A stretch of DNA of 64,000 nt, from NCBI RefSeq assembly GCF_022605725.1, contig NC_065556.1, positions 27,263,140 to 27,327,139 on the forward strand. Direction: 5' to 3'. This stretch comes from Anthonomus grandis grandis. Its lineage: Eukaryota; Arthropoda; Insecta; Coleoptera; Curculionidae. The notes below the pieces were generated by a model. It did not search any database and had not been told where the DNA came from. It saw only the letters and a list, made by a program, of their open reading frames with translations. Made by a program: the position numbers and the translations under genes. Positions 49,800-61,091 of this stretch are shown here, piece by piece. Numbering within the stretch: the stretch's first letter is position 1; each line of letters opens with the position of its first letter.

Positions 49800-51090
49800 T
49801 CAATGCGTGTTCCGATTTAGTATAAAACGGCCTGTGCAAACCCACCCTACTACCGCGATCATAATAACACCCATTGGTCTACACATAAAACATGATAATT
49901 ATAAGGTACGTATGCTCGCCATGCATTAAACGGAAAACTGATTTGACATTCAGCGCATCCGTCATAGTACTAATAGCTGCATTATTTGTAATATTATATC
50001 ATCATGGTGTATTATAGTTTTCATAATTTCCTTATTAACCTGCCTTATCCGGTAGAAATCATTTTGATCCTTTTATTAGATTTATCAATTTCTCTTTATG
50101 AATAGAGGTCTAATTGAAGTCTCTGGACCAAGAAAAAAAATTAAAAAATTCTTCTAGGAAGTTGAAGAGAACCCTACGATATGAAATTGCACTAAATTAT
50201 AATACAGCCAGTATTAAAAAAGAGAAAACGAACAAATCGAATCGATTTCGGTTCATAATTTTTTTTTATTATTATTATTTCCCCCGAATATGCGTAATAT
50301 TAATATTCTTTGGCAGTAACACATCAACGTTTTAGTAACGCTGGTCTTGAATAAATATCGAATTCTAGTAAGCAATAAGTATTGTTTATGTCTCTTTTTA
50401 AATACCTTCCTAGGGAGGCGATCATCTGAATATAAATTCGAGATGTTAATAATGGCTGCTATAAAAATGATTTCACTGCCTTGACGTTTGAATGGGAATT
50501 ACTTTTATATTGAAATTCTCTGGTAAGTTTATGAAATTATATAGAAGGCGCCAGAGGTGTAGGAGTTAACGACGTGATCAGACTTCCGGAGGTTGTATCC
50601 ATAGTCGTCTGATTAGTTCTTCCCAGAATTCTTTAAGAAGTTGATTTTTTCCAGTTTCCTAAGATATTCCTGGTAAATGTTCTTTGCGTTTCCTACTATT
50701 ATTCCGCTTATTCTATCTCTATCCTTTTTTATAACTTATTTTATTTTTAACTTAATAATTTAACCACAAATGCGTGATAAAATTAAATGTGGAACATTCC
50801 TACTGATTTGCTAAACAAAACTCGTATAAGCAATTATGTGACCGCCAAATTCTACCTCCATAAAAGTCGAATCGAATTAGATTTTGAATTTTAAGTAGTT
50901 GTAATGGCCACCGTTTACTGCCTGGGCCAGAATAGATTAAAGAGTTCGATTATGGTGACAGTTAATTAAAAAATATATAAATTTATTTTGGGTATAGAAA
51001 TAATTAATTAATTGGGCGTTTGATGACCTTAAATACTTTTGAATCGTACCTATTTTTTTTTGGTCAATAATTGAATAAAGCCAATTTTAA
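49800..51090. other. intronic DNA; balanced segment at 49800-50060
   Basis: 49800-50060 is non-repetitive and less AT-rich. The remainder is AT-rich with no recognised gene or array. Confidence 0.3.
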
Positions 51091-51719
51091 GAACACGTGC
51101 ATCATAAACTATTAAATTATGCATACATTTTATACTTGTTGGGCCTATTTTTTACTCAGTTATATTACTCACACTATTATTTGAAAAAAACAGTTAATTG
51201 CCTTAGCACGAAATATGTAATATAAAAACATATAAGAAAACGTACATCAACATGAGTTGATTTTGATATTCATTCTAATCTTAAGGCCTACATCTTAAAT
51301 TGATTAAAAAAATATTTTGTTTATATCTGTATATCGACCATCTTCTACTAATCTACCTTTTTTTAAACTTATTATATTTAGTAGTATCTTTTTATAATAG
51401 AGTGAGGATTTTAATATAAACTTTCTACATCAATCAACTATATTAAATAAATTGATTCATTTACCGATGCATTGAATTTTAATTAAAATATTATAGAATT
51501 AACTCGATATTATTTTGATAATAAATCCAATATTATTTTAGACCTAAGAATTATTAATAATGAGTCTATTCCTATATTTGCAGCAATTCCTGAACACTGC
51601 CTTATTTATAAGGCAATTTTACATTATCATAATTTCTAAATTTAATATATTAATTGCCTCTAGGTCGAGTGTTCTCTTCCTTGCATTAAATTAAAGAAAA
51701 TATTGATTTAATATAAAAA

Positions 51720-51960
51720 AATATCGTTAATGAGATTTATAATATAAAAATTCCAGTGGTTTCAGAATCAAAAATGTAGGGCCTTATACTTGACAATAAA
51801 TTAATCTTTGCTTCTTATATAAATAAATAAAAAATTAAGTATTTCCGACAAGGCGTTATTGTGGAACAGTTTGCTCATAATCGAGATGCGCTCCTATTTA
51901 CCACTTTAATTAAATAATAAATAATAATTTATGTCGAATATTGGGATTGTGTGGCAAACA
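51720..51960 (+). pseudogene. LINE polymerase C-terminal scrap
   Basis: The plus strand reads NIKIPVVSESKM, GLILDNKLIFASYINK and, after stops, YFRQGVIVEQFAHNRDALLF. The GLILDNKLxFxxYI pattern is typical of the region after the LINE polymerase active site (compare FLGIFVDKYLKFD at 41768). It is heavily decayed. Confidence 0.5.
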
Positions 51961-52500
51961 GAGGTTTTTTTTTACTTAGCTGTGTTACTCACTCAGATTT
52001 AATACTTACACTGAAATTAAAAAAAAAAAAAAATTGTCTTGTTGAGCTAACTTTAAAATATTTAAGAAAACGTGCATCGTGCAATATTAAATTATGCATG
52101 GACATACACTTAAAATTGGGTTTTTTGATATTTGGTTCAATTGTTCGCCCTTTTTTTGTTTCAAAGTTTATTCTTTTTATATAAATAATAAAGTCTTTTA
52201 GTTAAATTTTCTCCCTATAATTGTTTAGTGAGTTTAACTTTATAAAAGTTATTTGCATGGGTATGTCCGAGAAATATTATTTATTTCTACTTTTGTCGGA
52301 CAATAGCCTATTTTTACATATTTTTCTTTTAATTTGAAATAAATATTTAATTTAATTAATTTCCAATTATATTTTTTAGCACTTTTATAGTTTCTTCTAA
52401 TTTTTTATTTAATTACTTCAAGTTCATTGGATACTTTGCCCATTATGCGTTTAATTAATTAATTAAAAAAATAATCAATTAAACGCATTTTATAAGTGAA
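51950..52500. repeat. diverged direct repeat, copy left of ems exon 1
   Basis: It resembles 57690-58180: ATTATGCATGGACATACACT against GTTATGCATGGAAATACACT, TAGCCTATTTTTAC in both, ACTTCAAGTTCATTGGATA against ACTTCAAGTTCCTTGGATA, then TTAATTAATTAAACGCATTT-like sequence. Copies are old. Confidence 0.7.
52444..52494. repeat. AT-rich palindrome
   Basis: ATGCGTTTAATTAATTA is complementary to TAATCAATTAAACGCAT apart from one position, around a short A-rich loop. Confidence 0.75.
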
Positions 52501-53059
52501 GTTTTTTTTGCAACTAAAATATAAATATTAGATTATAAAATAAAATTGTAATCAAAACTCTTATTAACAATTTAACTGTTTAAAACTTTAATAAAACCAT
52601 AAATAACGCAGGATCTAGTCGCTTCAATGAGGCAAAGAGACAAGCTTACACAAGAATAATTTATACTATTTTAGAACTTACTATTACCGATTAGGTAACA
52701 TGGAAACATGGAAAATTATCAACCAAGAATAAATTAAATAAATTCAATAATTAATGAAAATTAAAAAGAGGTCAAATATTAATGTACGAGTATGTAAAAG
52801 AAATGATAAATCATTTTTAAATTCTATATTCTTTAGACCGATAACTGAAAATGAAATAATAGAATAAATAAAGAATGTTTCCAGTAATTATCTGCCGATA
52901 GCACTAATCGGCAATTATTCTAAGTTAATTCAGAAAGGTATAAAAATTAGATAATTAGAAATATTTTTTTTTATTCTTAAGCATTCTATTTATAAAACTT
53001 TAAAGGAGGAAAATCTGTGCATAGGCATATTTCTGGCTTTTTTACCCTGTAACAAATCT

Positions 53060-53330
53060 TACTTTGCTAGAAAAATTGTATAAAGTACGAATGAGAAGCA
53101 CAATCAATAGTCTGCTTGACTCCTAGCAGAACCCAAAGAGTAAAACTTAATGATATACATTGAGTGAATCATGTCTCATATATGTAAATGACTGCCAAAC
53201 AAGGAGACGTAAATTACTTTGCAGATGACACAGCCATACTCACCAAAGGAAGTAATTGAAGAAATATATGACAAAAAGTAGAAATTGTTTGACAATAAAT
53301 ATGAGCAAACTTCTTTTCGGTCTAGTTTTT
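53060..53330 (+). pseudogene. LINE reverse transcriptase scrap with FADD box
   Basis: The plus strand reads LLEKLYKVRMRSTINSLLDS, then RVKLNDIH, and in a neighbouring frame NYFADDTAILTKGSN at about 53215-53260. FADD is the catalytic box of this polymerase family. The piece is short, frameshifted and without flanking domains. Confidence 0.65.
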
Positions 53331-53987
53331 TGGAAAACCTGATGACTATATGTGAAGGTCAATGTTTGGACCATGCTCATTGTAAATGCAATCCAGGTTA
53401 AAATAAAAATTCTAAATCCACAGTCGCCATAGGTATCGCATTAAAGTCATTAAGTCATACGGTAGATTTATTGTTTTTATTTCTTATGCACTAAAAATCC
53501 ATGAAAGAATCATAGATAACTTTTTTTTTTAATTAAAATTTCAAAACTTTCATAAATTCTAGCAGGTAAGACTATAATGAACTATAAATTATTAAAACTT
53601 ATATATTGATCTCTAGTAGGATCCACATTAAATTAACGCTCTACAGTGTGAATAGCAATAAATAAAACAAATATGACGGCATTGATTATTACTCAAAAAT
53701 ATGTCTTGAAAACTGTTTTTAGGTAATAATTTTGTGTAATAATTCTTTTCCGAAGCCAATGTCAAACATCTTGTGTGTTGGTGAGGAAGCATCTCATGGT
53801 ATGTGCTTATATGACAAACTAGGGCCTATTTTTGATGCGATGGTCAAAATTGGTTGAAATACAAGAAAACGTGCATCATACGCAATTAAATTATGCACAT
53901 AAAAAATGAAAACTCCGTTAAAGGCTAATTTTTGCTTAAAGGCTCTCTGCAACACACCCATACTTATTACTCAACTGATTCACTTAC

Positions 53988-54525
53988 CGCCGGGAAACCG
54001 ATGAGGAAATATCCTTCCGTGTCTGCTAAGCAACCAAGGATACAAAGGGTAGCTATCTCTAGGTGGGGTATGGGTGGTCAAAGGTGATGGTTGTCCAGGG
54101 AAACCGTGCTGACCCTGACTCAAAGCCGCCGCCAGGGCAGCCCCTTGAAAATGTGCCGCGAGCGCAAACGGATGCTGCCCAGTATGATTGTGCATCATTT
54201 CCGGTTGCAAGAACCCATTTTTAGCCACCAAATTCGGATCGTAAGTGGGACTGGGTCTCACCAAACTGTGAGCGGGTATCCCCGGTACCATTATCGGGGG
54301 TTTCGGAGATCCCAAAGGTGATCTCGAGTAATTCTTCGGGGAGCTATTCATCCGTTGCTCCGCATCACTCGATGGGGATAACGGTGCCGAACTTTCGGAA
54401 TAATGCACCGGGGAGGTTTGCGGACTGGCACCGGCGGTGGCACCGCCGACAATTGAGTCAATAGAAAATCCGATTTTCGGTTTGGAGGGCACCGGGAGTA
54501 CTGGAGTCGGTGCCAAAGGCATCAT
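53988..54525 (-). CDS. ems: ems/E5-class homeobox gene, exon 1 (N-terminal region with hexapeptide)
   Basis: This exon encodes the N-terminal 179 residues, plus one base of codon 180, of an Emx-class transcription factor; in insects this family patterns head, brain and tracheal structures in the nucleus. The N-terminus carries KIGFSIDSIVGG (residues about 18-28), an Engrailed-homology-1-like motif that in related proteins recruits Groucho. Residues 30-150 are low-complexity Ser/Pro/Ala/His sequence, and residues 159-178 contain the family hexapeptide region YPLYPWLLSRHGRIFPHRFP. The start is the first of two adjacent ATG codons; an upstream in-frame GTG follows a TGA at 54544-54546 and is not taken as a start. 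The exon ends in a consensus donor, GTAAGT from 53987 downward, in phase 1, which joins exon 2 exactly. Ems and its paralogue E5 are hard to separate from this part alone; the symbol is a best guess within the family. Confidence 0.85.
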
Positions 54526-55165
54526 GTTTAACTTAGTCCGCACTCAAACAAAAAAAAATTAACAGTCACCACTGTAACGAAATAGTCACTAATTGTCAAG
54601 TTTACCGCCGCATGTTACCCGCACTTTACAACACCTTATTGGGGGGTTAATATGCTATAAACGTGCTACCGCTGTCGGACCTATCGAGTTAATAAGTCGA
54701 AACACGGTTGATGCTTTCGCTAATCCCCCCGTAGAGGGGGTAATCGTCGAATGGAATTTACATTCGGGAGGTTGTGCTCGCGTAGGATTGGTCTGCTCGG
54801 CAAACACCCGAACCTTTAGGGGCGACACACGATTGGACGGGACGAGCAACCGAAATGGCATTAAGATGCCTTAGTGCGGCCCCTTATTTTCACCTCTCCG
54901 TCGAAGAAGAAAAAAACCCGTTTAACTCCATAAACGCTCGGATATTACTTTTACGATTTGTATAAGTGGAAGATAAACAGGTTGTGGACAATTTGCGGGA
55001 GTCTTTAGAAAATAACATGCCTCGCGTTTGTTTTGCGGTCGCAATTAATGCCCGGGCGTACGTACCGCCTCAAGGGTGCGCGCGCATTCGCTGGGCGGTA
55101 ATTTAATTTATATTTAATGCCCGGGTTGTGTCAACTGTAATATCTTGCGCGGTTTTTATGGCTAA
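54526..55165 (-). promoter_or_regulatory. 5' leader and probable promoter-proximal region of the ems-class gene
   Basis: This block just upstream of the start codon is clearly richer in G+C than the surrounding DNA and free of repeats. Open frames across it (for example 54593-54874 on the plus strand) show no recognisable protein and probably reflect base composition. A TTAATGCCCGGG-like word occurs twice, near 55046 and 55112. No TATA box or initiator could be assigned with confidence, and a 5' non-coding exon cannot be excluded. Confidence 0.5.
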
Positions 55166-56890
55166 CGTTTTATCGCTATTATGGACCGAGATCTGATTTA
55201 ATTATAACCCAGAGAACGGATTTTTTTTTGCTCTGCAAGTGTCTCTTTTATGTCCAGTTTGTCGCAATTATTTAACTTTTTCTTTGTTTATTAGCGATTA
55301 TTCGTTTGTTTAAGTCGGACTAATTATCGTTTACGTTGTCTATATTAGATAACTATAAGAGGATAATTACATAGAGATGTCTGAAGAATATTACTTCTAT
55401 GCTTAAAATTTCGAATTAATTACACACATTTTGCTGTGCAGCGGTTTACTGTAAAAGAAAATGAGCGTCATATACTATTAAGTTATGCCTAGAATTGGAC
55501 ATAATTAATTAATTACTGAAACTCGGAAGAAATTTTTTACGGCAATTTTCACAATTTTAAAGTGTTTTAATTGATTTAACGCATTTCACTTTAAAAAAAT
55601 TATTAGGGCTCAAAATTAAGGAAAAGGTTCCTCATGTAAAATTAATTTATGCATGAGTGTTCAATTTGAAAGGGTTATTCGAATTAAATATTCATTTGAT
55701 TTAATCAGTTACCAGCAAATTGCTGCATAAACGACATAAACATTACATAGTAAGAAAAAGTCCTTCATATGCTATTAAGTTATGCATCAAAAATAAAAAA
55801 ATTATTTGGTTGTCACTAGGTTATAAGTAATTTTGATAAATTTTTTCTTCAATTTTTGATTATATCGCTATCTCGTTTTATCGCTATTATGGACCGAGAT
55901 CTCAATTAATTATAACCCAGGGTTCCGATTTTTTTTGCACTGCAAGTGTCTTTTTATGTCCAATTGGTTGTAATTATTTAACTTTTTTTTGTTTATTAGC
56001 GATTATTCGTTTGTTTAAGTTGGATTAATAATCGGTTCCGTTGCCTATATTAGATAACTGTAAGAGAATAATTACATAGAGATGACTGAAGAATATTACT
56101 TCTCTGCTTAAAATTCCTAATTAATTACACACATTTTGCTATGCAGCGGTTTACTTTAAAAGAAAATAAGCGTCATATACTATTAAGTTATGCCTAGAAT
56201 TGGACATAATTAATTAATTACTGAAATTTGGAAGAAATTTGTTACGAAAATGCTTACATTTCAAAGAGCTTTAATTGATTAAACGCATTTTTCTCTAAAA
56301 AAATATTACGGCTAAAATTAAGGAAAAGGTTCCTCATGTAAAATTAATTTATGCATGAATGTTTAATTTGGAAGGGTTATTCGAATTAAATATTCATTTG
56401 ATTTAATTAGTTACCAGCAAATTTCTGCATAAACGACATAAACATTACATAGTAAGAAAAAGTCCCTCATATGCTATTAAGTTATGCACCAAAATTAGAA
56501 AAATTAATTTGGTTGTCACAAGGTTATAAGTAATTTTCATAATTTTTTTCTTCAATTTTTGATTATATCACTATTTCGTTTTATCGCTATTATGGACCGA
56601 GATCTGATTTAATTATAACCCAGGGTTCGGATTTTTTTTTGCTCTACAAGTGTCTCTTTTATGCCCAGTTTGTCGTAATTATTTATATTTTTTTTTGTTT
56701 ATTACCTATTACTCGTTTATTAAAATCGGACTAATTGCCTATATTAGGTGACTATAAAAGGATAATCGCGTGGAGATGTCTGAGGAATATTAATTTTATG
56801 CTTAAAATTCCTAATTAATTATACGCTGTTATGCAAGAAATATAAAAGAAAATGAACGTCATATGCCTTTAAGTTATGCCTAGAAATAGA
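55166..56890. repeat. tandem triplication, about 705 bp unit, upstream of the ems-class gene
   Basis: Copies begin CGTTTTATCGCTATTATGGA or a close form at 55166, 55874 and 56577. They share GACCGAGATCT, ATTATAACCCAG, TTTATTAGCGATTATTCG and two to three copies of the TTAAGTTATGC motif. Copy 3 is partial, ending near 56890. The block lies 0.6-2.4 kb upstream of the start codon. Confidence 0.9.
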
Positions 56891-57228
56891 TATATTTATA
56901 CTCTATTTCAGAAGTGTATAGAGCAATAAACTGGGGAATTCCGTTCTGTTTGGCTACATTTCGTGGTAGTTCATAGGCGCAGGTACTTATAATATTTATG
57001 AATTTAATTTTCACGGATTAAATGCCTTTATTTTGAAAGAGATTAAATACTAAATAAATACTTTTAATCCTTTTGTATAGGTACCTATCTTTTAACGCTT
57101 TATAACATGCAAAAATGGGGTCAGGTAATATATACAGACTATAAATACTTTTAAATCATATTTTAAACGTTAGTAGTCACTGCTACGCTGTAGTGTAATC
57201 ACAATATTATTATCCCAATATTTAAAAA

Positions 57229-57375
57229 ATGGAGGTATTCAGTCCAACGAAAAGATGTACTAAAAATTCTCCACTATCGCTGAGTGAAAAAGTTATTATT
57301 TTAAATGTACATGATTGCATAAAACACGATTACCCTAGTTTTACTGTGCAAGAAATTGTTGAAATTTATAATTAA
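57229..57375 (+). pseudogene. N-terminal fragment of a Tc1/IS630-type transposase
   Basis: A 48-codon frame reads MEVFSPTKRCTKNSPLSLSE, then KVIILNVHDCIKHDYPSFTV and QEIVEIYN before TAA. The order LSxxVKxxILNVxxxxKxxxPxxSVxEIV is typical of the N-terminal helix-turn-helix of insect IS630/Tc1-mariner transposases. No catalytic core follows. A GGGACACCTTGTA end near 57690 resembles a Tc1-type terminus, but a partner was not found. Confidence 0.5.
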
Positions 57376-57689
57376 TAATTCAAATTTTAAATCTAAATAT
57401 GTCGAAAATAGTTATACCAATCCTACAAAAGTTACGGAATTAAAAAAAAAATCAGAATGTCGCTAGTAGCGCTTTTTATGACATAATTAAAAAAAAAGTA
57501 TTTTTTTTTGTAAGATTTACCATACAAAAAAGCACATTTCAAATTTTGTTAAAAACGAAGAATAAATGCTAAATTTATGGAAAAAATTCAAAAAATTATA
57601 TTGTCTCTGACAATCAAAATACAGGAAAATTTAACTAAACCTAATTTTTTTTTACAAGGAATTTTCTATTAAATTTATAGCATAATTTA

Positions 57690-58180
57690 TGGGACACCTT
57701 GTAAAGGTAATTTTAAAGACTTTTAATTAAGAAATATGCTTAAATTATAAAATGCCGATGCAGTTTTACAAATAAAAGAAAACGTACATCATAAACTATT
57801 AAGTTATGCATGGAAATACACTTGAAATTGCCCTTTTTTTGATTTTTTCACAATTATTTTAAGCAATAATTCGTCAGTTTTTCTGATCTAAATTTTTTCT
57901 TTTATTATTTTATCATTTTCTTCCCATGGTTGTTTAATAAGTATGACTCTATACTTATGTCTGCTCTTGGACACTCGAGGAATCTTAATGATTTCTGTTT
58001 TTGTCAGGCAGTAGCCTATTTTTACTTTTTTTATTAAATTTTAAATAAATATTTCACTTAATTACTTCCCAATGATTATTACGATTTTTTATCCCTTTTT
58101 AAATATATACTTCAAGTTCCTTGGATATCTTAGTGTCATTTGCTATTAATTAATTAAACGCATTTTTTTAAGTAAAAAAC
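57690..58180. repeat. diverged direct repeat, copy right of ems exon 1
   Basis: It is the partner of 51950-52500. With it, exon 1 and its promoter side are bracketed by related sequence about 5.7 kb apart. Confidence 0.7.
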
Positions 58181-58879
58181 TTATAAGACTCGGAATTAAA
58201 TGAAAACGTGCCTCATATAAAATTAGCTTATGGACGAAATTTAAATAATTTTTTATTGTTGAATTTTCAAGGACTGTTTGGATTAGACTTATTGGATATT
58301 AGACTTCATGGACCTTAAATATTGAAGAAAACCCTCTCATGTACTATTTAATTATGCACAAAAAAAATATTTTTTCTTACTAAATTATAAGTAACTTTGA
58401 TAAGCTGTTACTTTAATTTTGGCTGTTCAGCATCATTTTCCTAAAATTTATTTTTTCTTTTAAAAATTTGGATTTTTTTTCTCAATTTTTAACTACAATT
58501 AGCCCGAGGAATATTCATTAAGTTGCATGTTCTTATATGGTACTAGCGTATTTTTAGATAATTTTTTTAATTAGATCACAATTTTTTTAACACTATAGAC
58601 TTTTTTCATTTTACTTAATAAATACATTTATACTCAAAATTTTTTTCCAAAATTTATATTTATTATGTCAAATTTTGTAGCTATGTTTTTAATATTCAGT
58701 TCTTTATTTTCCTGATTTTTTTTTAAATTAAAATTGTAGAAAAATATACCTCAGACTCCATTAAATTATACATTAAGTAACTGGTACAAATTTCTTTACT
58801 GGGATTCTTTCAAAAAGTCTATTTTAATTTTTATTTTTTAAAGAAACGTGCCTCATACACTATTAAGTTATGTATGAAA

Positions 58880-60630
58880 ACAAGCATTGGGTTACATTAA
58901 AAGGCATTTTTTTAACCCACTTGCATTGTTTCATCTAAACTTTCATTTTTTATGGTAAATTTAAACGCATACAATTTTTATTACATTTCTTACTGATAAT
59001 TCTTTTTTGACTCTTGTGAAATGTGAGGTAATTATTACCCAAAAACAAATTTAAAAAAATATATTTCCCAATTTTTAACCCTTTCACATTAATTTAAATT
59101 TATTACCGAATAGTTTCCTTCATTGCTATTAATTTATACAGGGCACGTCACCGTAACTAATCACCATATAAGTAAAATTAGAAATTCGTATTTATTTAAT
59201 TAAGCACCAAAAGAAATTTAATTTCTTCTGCATTTATTGAGTTTACCTTTTGATTTTTTCACGTTACTAACCGTTCAAAGGGTTTCAAATGTACCGATAA
59301 CTTAAACCAAAAGCTTACGCCTCAAAATCTATCGTAATCTCATCCTATTATCCACGCCGGCCCTTTTACTTAATCTCTCTATTCCATTAAATAATTACAA
59401 ATAAAAGGTCTTTAGTACGGATTACCACTAAATATTGAATGTTGGTAAATCTCAATAAATGTGAGGTTTTACAACTTTAAGTCGGATTATTCACATCGGG
59501 GCGGACTAACCTTTCTATTAACCTGAAAGATTTTAATTAAATTAAAATTTCGTTCTAAAGAATTTTCAGTGGGTAAAAATATCAATAGACTGAGGACGCT
59601 TGCAAGCAGAAACACGTGAGTAACACATATTTCAAATATTTCATTAGTCACTATTAATATAGAAATTAAAGTGGTACCCAAATTAATAGCTTAATGTATA
59701 AAATGTTTACTCAAGACTCATTTAGGGTAAAAAAACAATATACTAATGAATGAACATTTGCCTCTTCTAATTTATTCCTTGAATATTTCTTTAGGAATAT
59801 TCCTGATTGGGGTGCGTGACTTATGCGTATTTGACAAAATAAAAAAAAAATCACGAGAAATAAAAAAGAAGCGCATAATTTCACGATAACCACCCGACAT
59901 AATTTCCTAGTTTCAATTAAGTTATTAAGTTTAAACTCATTTACTCGACACGTAACATAAATTATTTTCTTAATTGACTCCCGTACCACGGACACATTTT
60001 ACCTTTTATACTGCTGACAATTTATTTTTCACATTATTAGTGTGAAATAAAAGTGATAATTACAAGAAACTTTACACGAAAAGGCGTCCTAATTGCCAAG
60101 AAAACGCCGTAGTCATTTAGTTTTTTATTATTATTACCGAGTAAGTAGAATTGATGTTATTTATTATTTTTTTCGGTATAAATAAACCGTGAGAATTTGT
60201 TTTTAAAGTACGATATTGTTTGCAACAATTTTATTTATTCAAAAGAATTAATTGAAATAATGAGCTTATAACAAACTACGTATTTTATTGGGGGTCCTCC
60301 CTTTCGGTAGCTATTTTGGTAAACATTTTTAAATTCGCCTCCCATTATGGTGTAGCAGTGGTCGAGAGGGGCATAATTATAGGTCAGCCCATTTTTTATG
60401 TTAATTTTGAAATGATGGTACCATAATTTGTCCTTTTTATTAAATTATAATGTCCATCAATCATGTTGGAACCAATTAGGGTATAAACTTGTAATTTGAG
60501 TTGTCCTGCTTTTTTTTTACTCAAAAATTAGGGTAGGCAAGAGGGTTTTTATTGGAATTTTGATTATTTTCTTCACTGAGGGAATTCTATTTTTTTTTAA
60601 ATTTAATTACAAAAATTGTGATAATTCAGA
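58880..60630. other. upstream flank; balanced segment at 59130-60400
   Basis: The segment around 59130-60400 is less AT-rich and non-repetitive. Frames on the minus strand at 59487-59681 and 59711-59995 have no recognised domain. It may hold upstream regulatory DNA; this is inference. Confidence 0.3.
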
Positions 60631-60689
60631 CTCTTTTATAGAACATCAATATAATAATTTTGCCCTGTACTAGTGAAGTATTTATTAGA

Positions 60690-60960
60690 GGAAAGTATCC
60701 TTAAACTATTCATATATCACATCAAGAAAAACACCTTGGTGTAGTTGTGAATCAAAATTTTAGGTGGATACCCCATATCAATAATATACCATTAAGAATA
60801 CGTAATTTAGTAAATAGATTCTATATACCAACTTAGCGATTATGATTTATAAATCATTAGTGGAACCACTATATTGTGTGGTACATACATAATTATAAGA
60901 CTAATTTCAGTGAAAATATAAATTTTTTATAAGAAGACTTGTAATCGGTAAATGAGTCCA
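60690..60960 (+). pseudogene. LINE polymerase C-terminal scrap
   Basis: One frame reads SHQEKHLGVVVNQNFRWIPH and INNIPLRIRNLVNRFYIPT before a stop. HLGVxxxxNFRWxxHI followed by LRxxxxRFY is a familiar pattern downstream of LINE polymerase cores. It is stop-ridden beyond this. Confidence 0.6.
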
Positions 60961-61091
60961 AACGTCCAGGCAGTTCATTTTTAGTGTTCCAACGATTGGA
61001 ATATTTGTATTCTTATAATTATACCATCCTGACCTAAAAAAAGCTTTTTTTTTTTGCTAATGATATAACGATTTATTCTACCATCGTGAAC

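Larger units (their letters stand above)
27857..53987 (-). other. intron 1 of the ems-class gene (about 26.1 kb)
   Basis: The intron is defined by the GTAAGT donor after exon 1 and the TTAATTGCAG acceptor before exon 2, with matching phase. It holds a nested pogo/Tc1 element, a LINE, a large inverted repeat, several tandem arrays and LINE scraps. No intervening host exon was recognised on the minus strand. Confidence 0.8.
51094..58875 (+). repeat. recurring motif ending TATTAAGTTATGCAT, about fifteen copies around ems exon 1
   Basis: The form is roughly AAAACGTGCATCATA then CTATTAAGTTATGCAT. Copies lie near 51094, 52066, 53866, 55458, 55625, 55756, 56161, 56327, 56458, 56848, 57777, 58203, 58327, 58739 and 58842, all on the plus strand. 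A shorter form (CATTTAAGTTATGC) occurs at about 13094, 16004, 16742, 23376 and 45396, with one inverted copy at 47154-47168. Sequence between the copies is mostly unrelated outside the 705-bp unit. Confidence 0.8.

Noticed and set aside
54526..54543. GTG codon as an earlier start for ems exon 1
   Set aside because: GTG is not a usual animal start, a stop precedes it directly, and two ATG codons follow six codons later.
54593..54874. Open frames on both strands in the ems 5' region
   Set aside because: They overlap each other in GC-richer DNA and have no recognisable motif; promoter or leader sequence is the simpler reading.
33180..59535. Recursive splice sites (pyrimidine tract, CAG directly before GT) in intron 1 and its flank
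   Set aside because: Minus-strand candidates near 33187 and 59520 have weak donor halves, the latter is outside the transcribed part, and nothing matches CAGGTAAGT after a good tract.
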